Shown here piece after piece: positions 9,374 through 18,096 of a stretch of DNA of 64,000 nt. A program made the position numbers and the translations under genes. Source of the stretch: Alphaproteobacteria bacterium (GTDB lineage: Bacteria; Pseudomonadota; Alphaproteobacteria; Acetobacterales; Acetobacteraceae). The DNA lies in contig JAPLOI010000075.1 in NCBI GenBank assembly GCA_026400815.1, positions 62,001 to 126,000 on the forward strand, read 5' to 3'. The notes below the pieces were generated by a model. It was not told the origin of the DNA, ran no database searches, and saw only the letters and a program-made list of their open reading frames with translations. Each line of letters starts with the position of its first letter. Position 1 is the first letter of the stretch.

Positions 9374-10147
9374 CTAGTCCTGGAGGTCCACCACCACGGG
9401 CACGTGGTCCGACGGCTGCTCCCGCCCGCGTTCGTCCCGGTCTGGCCCCGCTGCCGTCAACCGTTCGGCCAGGGTGGGGGAGAGCAGCACATGGTCGATG
9501 CGCAGGCCGAGGTCGCGCGGCCAGGCGCCGGCCTGGTAGTCCCAGAAGGTGAACACCGGCCCGGTGGGGTGCAGTGCGCGCACCGCATCGGTGAGACCGA
9601 GCCAGAGCAGCGCGCGGAACTGTGACCGGGTGGCCGGCCGCACCAGGGCATCGGTGGGGGAGATGGCGCCGGGTGCGAAATCCACATCCGTGGGGCACAC
9701 GTTGAAGTCGCCGGCGATCAGGAAGGGCGTGTCGGCGTCTTGCAGGGCCTTGGCGCGGGCGCGCAGGTGTTCCATCCAGGCGAGCTTGTAGGCGTAGCCG
9801 GCATCGCCGCCGGAATTGCCGTTCGGCAGGTAGATGCCGATCATGGTGATGCCGCCCGCCTCCACCTCGATGTAGCGCGCCTGGGCGTCGTCTTCCGGCA
9901 GGCCGGGCAGCTTGGTGTGCACCGCCGTGAAGGGCACGCGGGCGAGGGCGGCGACGCCGTTATAGGCTTTCTGGCCCACCACGGCGGCTTCGTAGCCCAG
10001 CGCCTTGAAGGTGGCGGCCGGGAAGACGCCGGCTTCGCATTTCAGCTCCTGCAGGAACAGGATGTCGGGCTGCACCCGTTCCAGCCAGCGCGCCACGTGG
10101 GTTTCGCGCTGGCGGATGGAATTGACGTTCCAGGAGGCGATGCGCAC
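9374..10147 (-). CDS. xth: Exodeoxyribonuclease III / AP endonuclease
   Basis: 257 residues, normal length for XthA. It has the endonuclease/exonuclease/phosphatase fold with the family motifs: N-terminal MRIASWNVNSIRQR, catalytic Glu in FLQELKC, GDFNVCP (Asp and Asn), RIDHVL, and the final SDHVPV with the catalytic Asp-His pair. It cleaves 5' of abasic sites and trims 3' blocks during base excision repair. The start codon is GTG (10145-10147). It follows erpA by 9 nt in the same direction, so the two are probably co-transcribed. Confidence 0.95.
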   Translation of the reverse strand: MRIASWNVNSIRQRETHVARWLERVQPDILFLQELKCEAGVFPAATFKALGYEAAVVGQKAYNGVAALARVPFTAVHTKLPGLPEDDAQARYIEVEAGGITMIGIYLPNGNSGGDAGYAYKLAWMEHLRARAKALQDADTPFLIAGDFNVCPTDVDFAPGAISPTDALVRPATRSQFRALLWLGLTDAVRALHPTGPVFTFWDYQAGAWPRDLGLRIDHVLLSPTLAERLTAAGPDRDERGREQPSDHVPVVVDLQD

Positions 10148-10156
10148 GTGCGGCGG

Positions 10157-10510
10157 CTATTCGACCGAGAAGCTGGTGCCGCAGCCGCAGGCCGAGGCCG
10201 CGTTCGGGTTGCGCACGGTGAAATGGGCGCCCATCAGCGCATCGGAGTAGTCCAGTTCGGAGCCGGCCAGCAGATCCAGGCTGGCGGGATCCACCAGCAC
10301 CACGGCGCCGTCGCGTTCCACCACCAGGTCGTCCTCGGCCTGTTCGGCATCAAGCTCGAAGCGATACTGGAAGCCGCTGCAGCCGCCGGCGAGCACGGCG
10401 ACGCGCAGCTTGTTCGGCGCGCCTGGCGGTTGGCCTTGCACGATCGCGGTGATCTGTGCCGCGGCCCGCTCGCTCAGCCGGAAGGGGGCATCAACCATCT
10501 GGGTGTCCAT
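10157..10510 (-). CDS. erpA: Iron-sulfur cluster insertion protein ErpA (HesB/IscA family)
   Basis: 117 residues (113 if the internal ATG at 10498 is used). An A-type Fe-S carrier that takes clusters from the assembly scaffold and gives them to apo-enzymes. The three ligand cysteines are present: one in LAGGCSGFQY and two in the C-terminal ACGCGTSFSVE. The AQITAIVQ helix and SELDYSDALMGAHFTVRNPNA loop are typical. It heads a two-gene unit with xth and is divergent from dgt across a 144-nt gap that should hold both promoters. Confidence 0.93.
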   Translation of the reverse strand: MDTQMVDAPFRLSERAAAQITAIVQGQPPGAPNKLRVAVLAGGCSGFQYRFELDAEQAEDDLVVERDGAVVLVDPASLDLLAGSELDYSDALMGAHFTVRNPNAASACGCGTSFSVE

Positions 10511-10654
10511 ACCCCTTATGTAGGACAAGCCCCGTCCGGATTGAAGCCCCATCGTGAGAAGGCTGTGGATTGAAGCGCGAGAGAGCATCTTGTATCCGCA
10601 GCGCAGCATCTGAAGGTGCCTGCCCATGAAGCGGCCTGACGCGAGCCCGGGTCG

Positions 10655-11809
10655 ATGAACGCCGTGCGCGCCCCCTGGGCGGTGCGGGCTGAAACCGCGC
10701 GTGGCCGCCTGCACCCGGAACCGGAATCGCCCGGCCGTTCGCCGTGGCAGCGGGACCGGGACCGGATCATCCATTCCACTGCGTTCCGCCGGCTGCAGTA
10801 CAAGACGCAGGTCTTCGTGAACCATGAGGGCGATTTCTTTCGCACCCGCCTGACCCATTCCATCGAGGTTGCGCAGATCGCCCGCTCCGTGGCGCGGGAG
10901 CTGCAACTGGACGAGGACCTGACGGAGGCGCTGGCCCTGGCGCATGACCTCGGCCACCCGCCCTTCGGCCATGCCGGGGAGGAGGCGCTTTCGATCGCGA
11001 TGAAGCCGTTTGGCGGCTTCGACCATAATGCGCAGTCGCTGCGCGTCGTCACGTTGCTGGAAGCGCGCTATGCGGCGTTCGATGGGCTGAACCTCACCTG
11101 GGAAACGCTGGAGGGCCTGGCCAAGCACAATGGCCCGCTCCGCAAGCCGCCGCCCTACGTTGCCCAGTACGATGAGCGCCATAAGCTGGACCTGCACACC
11201 CATGCCTCCGTCGAGGCGCAGATTGCGGCGCTGGCGGATGACATCGCCTACCACTCGCACGACCTGGATGACGGGCTGCGGGCGGGGCTGTTCACCATCG
11301 AGGAGATTCGCCACCTGCCGGTGGTGGGCGAGGCGCTGGCCGCGGCCCGGGTTTCCAGCCTGGATGTGCCGCCGCAGCGCCTGCGGCATGAGACCAACCG
11401 GCGCGTGATCAATGCGCTGGTGGTGGACCTGATCGAGGAAACCCGCAGGCGGATCGCCAAGCTGGACCCGGCGGACTCCGATGCCATCCGCCGCGCCCGC
11501 ACCCCGGTGGTGGCGTTCAGCCCGGCGATGGCGGACGCCAACCGGGCGATCAAGGATTTCCTGTTCGCCCACATGTACCGGCACTGGCGCGTGAACCGCA
11601 TGGTGGCCAAGGCCAAGCGCATCACCGGGGAGGTGTTTGCCATGCTGCATGGCGATACCGGGCTGCTGAGCGCCGATTGGCGGGGACGGGCCGGGGAAGC
11701 GGGCACCCCGCGTGCCGCCGTGGCGGTGTGTGATTATGTGGCTGGCATGACGGATCGGTATGCTCGGGATGAGCACCTTCGGCTTACTGATATTTCTCAC
11801 TCACCTTAG
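10655..11809 (+). CDS. dgt: Deoxyguanosinetriphosphate triphosphohydrolase-like protein
   Basis: 384 residues, of the shorter dGTPase-like class common in alphaproteobacteria. HD-domain metal ligands are visible: TRLTHSIEVAQIAR, LAHDLGHPPFGHAGE (His-Asp pair) and a later Asp in ADDIAYHSHDLDDGLR. RDRIIHSTAFRRLQYKTQV is the family N-terminal signature. It hydrolyses dNTPs to the nucleoside and triphosphate, influencing dNTP pools. The TAG at 11807-11809 is followed 12 nt later by the AT-rich palindrome that separates it from argS. Confidence 0.93.
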   Translation: MNAVRAPWAVRAETARGRLHPEPESPGRSPWQRDRDRIIHSTAFRRLQYKTQVFVNHEGDFFRTRLTHSIEVAQIARSVARELQLDEDLTEALALAHDLGHPPFGHAGEEALSIAMKPFGGFDHNAQSLRVVTLLEARYAAFDGLNLTWETLEGLAKHNGPLRKPPPYVAQYDERHKLDLHTHASVEAQIAALADDIAYHSHDLDDGLRAGLFTIEEIRHLPVVGEALAAARVSSLDVPPQRLRHETNRRVINALVVDLIEETRRRIAKLDPADSDAIRRARTPVVAFSPAMADANRAIKDFLFAHMYRHWRVNRMVAKAKRITGEVFAMLHGDTGLLSADWRGRAGEAGTPRAAVAVCDYVAGMTDRYARDEHLRLTDISHSP

Positions 11810-11820
11810 GAAGGAAGCAT

Positions 11821-11918
11821 GTTCTTTTTTGAAAAAAAGAACCAAAAAACTTTTATTAATTTGGGCCTGGGTGCAAATTAATAAAGTCTTTTTGCTTCTT
11901 TTTCTTCAGAAAAAGAAG
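11821..11918. repeat. AT-rich composite palindrome, full copy (dgt/argS gap)
   Basis: Left arm GTTCTTTTTTGAAAAAAAG continuing AACCAAAAAACTTTTATTAA, inner stem TTAATTTG, loop GGCCTGGGTG, inner stem CAAATTAA, right arm AAAGTCTTTTTGCTTC with tip hairpin CTTCTTTTTCTTCAGAAAAA. The arms are inverted copies, so the whole can fold into one long hairpin or three adjacent ones. It lies 12 nt after dgt and 35 nt before the argS start. Confidence 0.85.
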
Positions 11919-11953
11919 GCCTTCCTTTCTTCTGACTCTCTGGAACACCGCCG

Positions 11954-13747
11954 ATGACCCATTTGTTTGCCACCTTGCGCGAGCGCGTGCTCGCCGCCCT
12001 GGCCGCCGATCTGCCGGACCTGCCGCCGGAGGTGCTGGCGCGCGTGGAGGTGACGCCGGCGCGCGAGGCGGCGCATGGCGACATGGCCACCAACGCCGCG
12101 ATGGTGGTGGCCAAGCCGGCCGGCCGCAAGCCGCAGGAGATTGCGCAGGCCCTGGTCGCGCGCCTCAAGGACCAGCCGGACATCGCCGAGGCGAGCGTGG
12201 CGGGGCCGGGCTTTGTGAACCTGCGACTCGCGGAATCGACCTGGCGGGCGCAGGTGCCGGCGATTCTCGCGGCCGCCGAGTCCTATGGCGAGTCGGCGAT
12301 GGGGCAGGGGATCAGGGTGAACGTGGAATACGTCTCCGCCAATCCCACCGGCCCGATGCATATCGGCCATTGCCGCGGCGCGGTGGTGGGGGATGCGCTG
12401 GCCAATCTGCTCGCCAAGGCCGGGTTTGCGGTGACGAAGGAGTATTACATCAACGATGCTGGCAATCAGGTGCTGGCGCTCGCCTGGGCTGCCTACTGGC
12501 GCTACCTGCAGGCACTCGGCACCACGCTGACCGAGGACGAGTATGCCCAGATGGTGCCCGGCGGGCTGCAGTACCGCGGCGACTACCTGGTGCCGGTCGG
12601 CGAGGCGCTGAAGGCGGCGCATGGCGACAGCCTTGCCGCGCCTGGCGCCCATGTCGGCCCGGTGGAGGCCTGGCTGCCGATCGTGCGCGACACCGCGCTG
12701 GCCATGATGATGGAGAGTATCCGCGAAGACCTGGCCCTGCTCGGCGTGCAGCAGGAGGTGTTCTCCTCCGAGCGCGCCCTGGTGGCTGCCGGCGCCGCTG
12801 ATGCCACGATCGAGACGCTGCGTTCGCGCGGCCTGATCTACGAGGGCGTGCTGGAGCCGCCCAAGGGCAAGACGCCGGATGACTGGGAGCCGCGCGAGCA
12901 GACGCTGTTCCGGGCGACGCAGTTCGGCGATGACGTGGATCGCCCGCTGCGCAAATCCGACGGCAGCAACACCTACTTCGCCAACGACATCGCCTACCAC
13001 GCCGACAAGGTGACGCGCGGCGCCCAGGTGATGATCGATATCTGGGGCGCGGACCATGGCGGCTATGTGTCGCGCATGAAATCCGCCGTGAAGGCGCTGG
13101 GGGATGGCACCGCGGCGGCGCCGACGCTGGATATCGTGCTGTGCCAGATCGTGCATGTGCTGAAGGATGGCGAGCCCGTGCGCATGTCCAAGCGCGCCGG
13201 CACGTTCATCACGCTGCGCGACCTGCTGGATGAGGTGGGACGCGACGCGGTGCGCTTCACCATGCTCACCCGCAAATCTGATGCGCAGATGGAGTTCGAT
13301 ATCGCCCAAGCGGTGGCGCAAACGCGCGAGAACCCGGTGTTCTACGTGCAGTATGCCCATGCCCGCTGCCGCTCCGTGCTGCGCGCGGCAGCCGAGATGC
13401 TGGGGGCGGAGGCCATGGCGCCGGAAGCCCTCCAGGGGGTGGCTTTGGAAAGCCTGAGTCATGAAGCGGAACTTACCCTGATCAAGCGGCTGGCGAGCTG
13501 GCCGCGCACCGTGGAAGGGGCCGCCCAGGCGCGCGAGCCGCATAGGATTGCGTTTTTCCTCTATGATTTAGCGGCTGACTTTCATATGCTGTGGAACCGA
13601 GGAAGGGACGATGCTGCGCTGCGTTTCCTGCAGCCGGAGCAGCGTGCCGAGACCTTGGCGCGCGTTGCCCTGGTGGCTGCCACCGCGACCGTGATCCGGT
13701 CCGGCCTGGCCGTCATGGGGGTGGCGCCTGTGGAAGAGATGCGCTGA
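11954..13747 (+). CDS. argS: Arginine--tRNA ligase (ArgRS)
   Basis: 597 residues, full length. Class I synthetase that needs tRNA-Arg to activate arginine. It shows the N-terminal Add-1 domain (residues 1-100, GPGFVNLRL), the HIGH-type motif SANPTGPMHIGHCRG (about 128-142), YYINDAGNQV, the GADHGGYVSRMKSAV stretch, an MSKRAG version of the KMSKS loop, and the C-terminal anticodon-binding helical DALR domain (about 480-597, ending GLAVMGVAPVEEMR). Its upstream region is occupied by the AT-rich palindrome, so it either has a promoter inside that element or reads through from dgt. Confidence 0.97.
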   Translation: MTHLFATLRERVLAALAADLPDLPPEVLARVEVTPAREAAHGDMATNAAMVVAKPAGRKPQEIAQALVARLKDQPDIAEASVAGPGFVNLRLAESTWRAQVPAILAAAESYGESAMGQGIRVNVEYVSANPTGPMHIGHCRGAVVGDALANLLAKAGFAVTKEYYINDAGNQVLALAWAAYWRYLQALGTTLTEDEYAQMVPGGLQYRGDYLVPVGEALKAAHGDSLAAPGAHVGPVEAWLPIVRDTALAMMMESIREDLALLGVQQEVFSSERALVAAGAADATIETLRSRGLIYEGVLEPPKGKTPDDWEPREQTLFRATQFGDDVDRPLRKSDGSNTYFANDIAYHADKVTRGAQVMIDIWGADHGGYVSRMKSAVKALGDGTAAAPTLDIVLCQIVHVLKDGEPVRMSKRAGTFITLRDLLDEVGRDAVRFTMLTRKSDAQMEFDIAQAVAQTRENPVFYVQYAHARCRSVLRAAAEMLGAEAMAPEALQGVALESLSHEAELTLIKRLASWPRTVEGAAQAREPHRIAFFLYDLAADFHMLWNRGRDDAALRFLQPEQRAETLARVALVAATATVIRSGLAVMGVAPVEEMR

Positions 13748-13805
13748 GGGGCAGTCGCCGTGCGGGCTGTCCTTCCTGCCAGAAATGGGGAAGTTGGGCA
13801 GTCCG

Positions 13806-14690
13806 ATGGCCGAGTTCGACACGTCCTACCGCACGCCGCGCCACCGTCCGGGCATGGACCCGAACACGAGGCGGCTGGCGATCATCGCCGGTGGCATCGG
13901 CGCCGCGCTGCTCGTGATGGTCGGCGCCTGGTCGCTCACCGGTGGCAAGTCTGGCGGCGGCGTGCCGGTGGTGGAGGCGGATAGCCGCCCGCTGCGCGTG
14001 AAGCCGGACAGCACCCAGCAGGGGCCGGAGATCGACAGCCCCGCCTCCCCCGTCGGCAAGCAGGCCCTGGCGCCCACGCCGGAAGCCCCGAAGCCGGAGG
14101 CCCTGCGCGCCGCCGGGGAGAAGGCCGCCGCCGAGAAGCTGGCCGCCGAAAAGGCCGCCGAAGAGAAGATTGCTGCCGAGAAGGCTGCGGCTGAGAAGGC
14201 CGCCGCCGAACGCCAGATCGCCGCCGCGCCGCGCGCCGCCACCCCGCCCGCCGCCACCCCGCCCGCCGCCGCTCCTGTGGTGCCGGCCCCGGTGCAGCCC
14301 GTGGTCAGCGCCCAGGCCGCCCGCCCGCCGAGCCAGCCGGCCGTGCTGACCGCGCCGACCCCGCTTGCCGCCGCCCCGCTTGCCGCTGCCCCGCCTCCCC
14401 CGCCCGCCCGGGCGCCTGCCGCCGCACCGGCCCCGGCTGCCTCCAGCGGCACGCAGGTGCAGCTTGCTGCCGTCACCAGCGAGCAGGCGGCACTCAGCGA
14501 GTGGAGCCGCCTGGAGAAGCGCATGCCGGATGTGCTGGGCGGCCGCCGCCCCGCCGTGGTGAAGACCGAGCGCGACGGCAAGACCTTCTACCGCCTGCGC
14601 ACCGGCGGCTTCACCGATGCCGGCCAGGCCAGTTCCTTCTGCGAGAAGGTCCGCGCCAAGGGCGGCGTTTGCTCGGTCGCCAGCTTCTGA
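13806..14690 (+). CDS. SPOR-domain inner-membrane protein
   Basis: 294 residues from ATG at 13806 (MAEFDTSYRTPRH); an ATG at 13785 is an alternative, and neither has an ideal ribosome-binding site. One membrane helix (RLAIIAGGIGAALLVMVGAW, about 20-40) anchors a long periplasmic part. It carries an Ala/Lys/Glu-rich helix with repeated AAEK units (about 105-140) and a Pro/Ala linker. A C-terminal SPOR domain (about 220-294) reads GTQVQLAAVTSEQAALSEW and ends RTGGFTDAGQASSFCEKVRA. SPOR domains bind denuded peptidoglycan at division sites. It follows argS by 58 nt, the order seen in other alphaproteobacteria where nagZ and scpAB come next. Confidence 0.88.
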   Translation: MAEFDTSYRTPRHRPGMDPNTRRLAIIAGGIGAALLVMVGAWSLTGGKSGGGVPVVEADSRPLRVKPDSTQQGPEIDSPASPVGKQALAPTPEAPKPEALRAAGEKAAAEKLAAEKAAEEKIAAEKAAAEKAAAERQIAAAPRAATPPAATPPAAAPVVPAPVQPVVSAQAARPPSQPAVLTAPTPLAAAPLAAAPPPPPARAPAAAPAPAASSGTQVQLAAVTSEQAALSEWSRLEKRMPDVLGGRRPAVVKTERDGKTFYRLRTGGFTDAGQASSFCEKVRAKGGVCSVASF

Positions 14691-14703
14691 TCCGCCTGCC
14701 GGC

Positions 14704-15555
14704 ATGACCGGCAGCGCGCCGGTTCTGCTGGCGCTGCTGGCCGCCTGCCAGTTCGGCACCGCCCTTGTTCTGACCCAGCGCGCCCTGCGCCACGCCCCGC
14801 CTGCTGCGGGGGCTCGCATCAGCATTCACGCCTCTGCCGCGCTGTTGGCTTTTGCTGCGCTGGTGCGTGTTGATCCCGGTGCGGCCGATGCGCGCGGCGC
14901 GGCGGTGTTCGCCGCCGTGGGGCTGGTGTTCCCCATCGCGGTCACGCGACTCACCTTTGCGGCGAATCGGAGACTCGGGCCGAGTCTGGCGGGCGCGCTC
15001 GGCAACCTCGCGCCGCTTTTCGCTGTTCTCGGGGCCGCGCTGTTTTTGGCCCAACTGCCGGCCCTCGCGCAGATCGCGGGGCTGGCCGCCATCGCCGCTG
15101 GCGTGGCCACGCTGTCCCTGGCCGGCGGCACTGGTGGGGCGCGGCTGGCTGGTGCCGCGTTGGCCCTGCCGCTGGCTGCCGCCGCCATTCGCGGGCTGGT
15201 GCAACCGGCGACGCAGTGGGGGCTTTCGTTCTGGCCCAGCCCGCTGGCTGCTGCGGCGATCGGCTACCTCGTCTCCGCCGCCGTGGCGCTGGCCACCATT
15301 CGCGCCCCGCGCCCCTCTGGCCCCGCGCTGGCCTGGTTCACCGCGGTCGGGCTGTGCAATGGCGGGGCGGTGCTGACGCTCTACGCCGCGTTGGCGGAAG
15401 GCCCGGTCGCCCTCGTTGCCCCGTTGGTGGCCACCTATCCGCTGGTGACGTTGGCGCTCGCGCGCCTGCTGCCGAACCCGGCACCCCTGCCGCGCGCCGC
15501 ACTGGCCGGCATCGCGGCCACGGTGGTTGGCGCTATGCTGCTGCTCTCGGGGTGA
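14704..15555 (+). CDS. EamA/DMT-superfamily transporter
   Basis: 283 residues, very Ala/Leu-rich, with about ten predicted membrane helices arranged as two five-helix EamA halves (about 1-140 and 145-283). The ATG at 14704 lies 13 nt after the SPOR gene. Such carriers export or import small metabolites; the substrate cannot be read from sequence. Its last 23 nt overlap the 3' end of the convergent amidase gene. Confidence 0.82.
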   Translation: MTGSAPVLLALLAACQFGTALVLTQRALRHAPPAAGARISIHASAALLAFAALVRVDPGAADARGAAVFAAVGLVFPIAVTRLTFAANRRLGPSLAGALGNLAPLFAVLGAALFLAQLPALAQIAGLAAIAAGVATLSLAGGTGGARLAGAALALPLAAAAIRGLVQPATQWGLSFWPSPLAAAAIGYLVSAAVALATIRAPRPSGPALAWFTAVGLCNGGAVLTLYAALAEGPVALVAPLVATYPLVTLALARLLPNPAPLPRAALAGIAATVVGAMLLLSG

Positions 15556-16957
15556 CCGGCAGCCGCCCCTTCGCGCCGATCACCTGCTCCAGCACCGCGC
15601 CGGCCGCCAGCACGGCGGCATCCGCGCGCGGCCGGCCGATGATCTGTATTCCCACCGGCAGGCCCTCCTGCGTGAAGCCTACCGGCAGCGACAGCACTGG
15701 CACCCCCAGCAGGGAGATGGCGAAGGTGATGGCGATCCAGTCGATGTAGCTGTCGAACTGGTGGTTCCCCAGCCGGTCCACCCGGCGCCATTCCGCCGGG
15801 AACGGCTTCATGATCGCCGCCGGGCACACCAGCACGTCGTGGGTTTCGAAGAAGTCCATCAGCCGGCCGAACATCGCTGCCCGCTCGCGCTCCGCCCAGG
15901 CGAAGCGCTCGATCGGCACCTGGCGGGCGCGGGCGAGGCTTTCGTGGATCTCCGGGATCACCCGCGGCCCTTCGGCGGCTACCAGCGGATCGAACGCGGC
16001 CAGGTGGTTCACGCCGCGGATGGCATGGAAGACTTCCACCGCCTCGCCCAGATCCGGGCATGCCTCCTCCACCGCCACGCCGGCTTCCGCGAAGCGCGCC
16101 ACGGCGGCGGCGCAGATCGCCGCGATCTCCGGATCCACCGGGGAAACCCCGAGATCGGCCGACCACGCCACAAGCTTCGGCCCCACCGGCGCGGCCACCG
16201 CCGCGGAGAACATGCCCGGCGCCGAGGGCAGGCTCAGCGGGTCGCTCCACAGCTCCCCCACCATCGCCTCCATCCCCAGCGCCACGTCCGCCACCGTGCG
16301 CGCGATCGGCCCCAGCACCGGCAGGGTGCTGAACGGCATGCCGCGGCGCCCGCGCGGCACCCGGCCGGGCGAGGGCCGCAGCCCCACCACGCCGCAGAAC
16401 GCGGCCGGCAAGCGGATGGAGGAGCCGAGGTCCGAGCCCGTTGCCAGCCACACCTCCCCCGTTGCCACTGAAGCCGCCGCCCCGCCGGAGGAGCCGCCCA
16501 CCGTCAGCCTGGGGTCGTAGGGATTGCGCGTCGGCCCATGCAGCGCGTTGATCGTGGAGGCGTTGAAGCCGAATTCCGGCGAGTTGGATTTGCCCACCGG
16601 AATGCCCCCATTGCCCTCCAGCACCTGCACCATGGGGCTGGAGACCTTCGAGACCACATCCTCGAACAGCACCGACCCACCCATGGTGTGCCGCACGCCG
16701 GCGACCTCATCGAGGTCCTTCACGGAAACCGGCAGCCCACCGAGCCAGCCCGGCCCATCGCCGGCGCCGATCCCGCCCGCCTGCGCCCGCGCCCGCTCCA
16801 GGCACAGGATCGGCAGCGCGTTCACCGTCGGCTCCACCGCGGCGATCCGTGCCGCCGAGGCCTCCACCAGCTCGGCCGGCGAGACCTTCCGGGACCGCAG
16901 CGCCGCCACCGCCTGCGTCGCGGTCAGGTCGATCAGGCGGCTGGGCAGGTCGGTCAT
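15533..16957 (-). CDS. Amidase signature family hydrolase
   Basis: 474 residues. The Ser-cisSer-Lys triad is in place: Lys in GGLPVSVKDLDEVAG (about residue 80), the Gly/Ser-rich VGGSSGGAAASVATGE (about 150-166), and the nucleophile Ser in ATGSDLGSSIRLPAAFCG (about 170-187). The C-terminal part ends VLEQVIGAKGRLPVTP. Members hydrolyse amides, ureides or amino-acid amides; the precise substrate is not evident. It reads toward and overlaps the EamA gene and is divergent from nagZ with 63 nt between starts. Confidence 0.9.
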   Translation of the reverse strand: MTDLPSRLIDLTATQAVAALRSRKVSPAELVEASAARIAAVEPTVNALPILCLERARAQAGGIGAGDGPGWLGGLPVSVKDLDEVAGVRHTMGGSVLFEDVVSKVSSPMVQVLEGNGGIPVGKSNSPEFGFNASTINALHGPTRNPYDPRLTVGGSSGGAAASVATGEVWLATGSDLGSSIRLPAAFCGVVGLRPSPGRVPRGRRGMPFSTLPVLGPIARTVADVALGMEAMVGELWSDPLSLPSAPGMFSAAVAAPVGPKLVAWSADLGVSPVDPEIAAICAAAVARFAEAGVAVEEACPDLGEAVEVFHAIRGVNHLAAFDPLVAAEGPRVIPEIHESLARARQVPIERFAWAERERAAMFGRLMDFFETHDVLVCPAAIMKPFPAEWRRVDRLGNHQFDSYIDWIAITFAISLLGVPVLSLPVGFTQEGLPVGIQIIGRPRADAAVLAAGAVLEQVIGAKGRLPVTPRAAA

Positions 16958-17020
16958 GGCGGTGTCCCTGTGCGTTCGGGCCCACTATGCCACCCACGCC
17001 GCCATTGCTAAGCCTGCCCC

Positions 17021-18025
17021 ATGCTGCCCGCGAACACCCGCGCCGCCATTATCGGCATTTCCGGCCCCATCCTCCTGCCGGAGGAGGCGGCGCTGCTGCG
17101 CGCCCATCCGCCCGCCGGTGCCATCCTGTTCCGCCGCAATATCACCGACCCCACGCAGCTTCGGCTGCTCATCGCATCCCTGCGCGCCGCGATGCCCGCC
17201 GAGGCGGTGCTGATGCTGGACCAGGAGGGCGGCCGCGTGGCGCGCCTTCGCCCGCCGCATTGGCGCGCCCATCCGCCCTGCGGCGCGCTTGGTGCCCTGC
17301 CGCCGCCCCAGGCGCTGCGTGCGGCGTATCTCCAGGGGGCGCTGATCGGCCTGCAATGCGCCGAAGCCGGGTTCGACACTGTCTGCGCCCCCATCCTCGA
17401 TCGCCGCCTGCCTGGCGCCAGCGAGGTGATCGGCGACCGTGCCTTCGCCGAGGAGCCTGCCGAGGTGGCCCGCCTCGCCCGCGCCATGGCTGGGGGGCTG
17501 CTCGCTGCTGGTGTCCAGCCGGTGGGCAAGCACGCCCCGGGCCATGGCCGCGCCACGGTGGATTCGCACCTAGCCTTGCCCACCGTCGCCGCCAACGACA
17601 TGCAGGCCGACCTGCTGCCCTTTGCCGCAAATGCTGACCTGCCGTGGCTGATGACCTCCCACATCCTCTACCCCGCCTGGGACAGGCAGCGCCCCGCCAC
17701 CCTCTCCCGCACCATCATCGCGCAGGTGATCCGCGGCGAGATCGGCTTCCGCGGCGTGCTGGTCAGCGACGACCTGGCGATGCACGCGCTGGAGGGCGCG
17801 CCCGAGGCCCGCGCGCTCGCCTGCCTGGAGGCCGGCTGTGACCTGGCGCTCTATTGCCCCGGCGATGCCGAGGGCACCGAAGCGGTGCTGCGGGCCGCCC
17901 CGCCGCTCACCGAAGCCGCCCGCACCCGCCTCGCCGCCGCCCGCGCCACCGCCGCCGCGCGCGCCGTGCCGCTCGATGAAGCCGCGCTGGCCCAGGAGCG
18001 CGACCGCCTGCTGGCCACCGCCTGA
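17021..18025 (+). CDS. nagZ: Beta-N-acetylhexosaminidase NagZ (glycoside hydrolase family 3)
   Basis: 334 residues. Cytoplasmic enzyme that removes GlcNAc from anhydro-muropeptides during cell-wall recycling. Diagnostic motifs are MLDQEGGRVARL (about 64-75), the substrate-binding KHAPGHGRATVDSHLALP (about 173-190; KHFPGHG in many relatives, here Ala for Phe), and the nucleophile region GVLVSDDLAMHAL (about 245-257). It opens the nagZ / M50 / scpA / scpB / tat run typical of alphaproteobacteria. Confidence 0.93.
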   Translation: MLPANTRAAIIGISGPILLPEEAALLRAHPPAGAILFRRNITDPTQLRLLIASLRAAMPAEAVLMLDQEGGRVARLRPPHWRAHPPCGALGALPPPQALRAAYLQGALIGLQCAEAGFDTVCAPILDRRLPGASEVIGDRAFAEEPAEVARLARAMAGGLLAAGVQPVGKHAPGHGRATVDSHLALPTVAANDMQADLLPFAANADLPWLMTSHILYPAWDRQRPATLSRTIIAQVIRGEIGFRGVLVSDDLAMHALEGAPEARALACLEAGCDLALYCPGDAEGTEAVLRAAPPLTEAARTRLAAARATAAARAVPLDEAALAQERDRLLATA

Positions 18026-18096
18026 CCCTTGCGCCGGGGCGCCGCTGATGTACTTACCGCCGGGCGGCACTGCGCCCGCACCCTGAAAGGGCCCCC

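Noticed and set aside
11760-11957. Short open frame encoding a KKRTKK / FLQKKK peptide (similar ones at 24500, 26050, 44530 and 56880)
   Set aside because: Arises from reading the AT-rich palindrome; the peptide follows the repeat, not a conserved protein.
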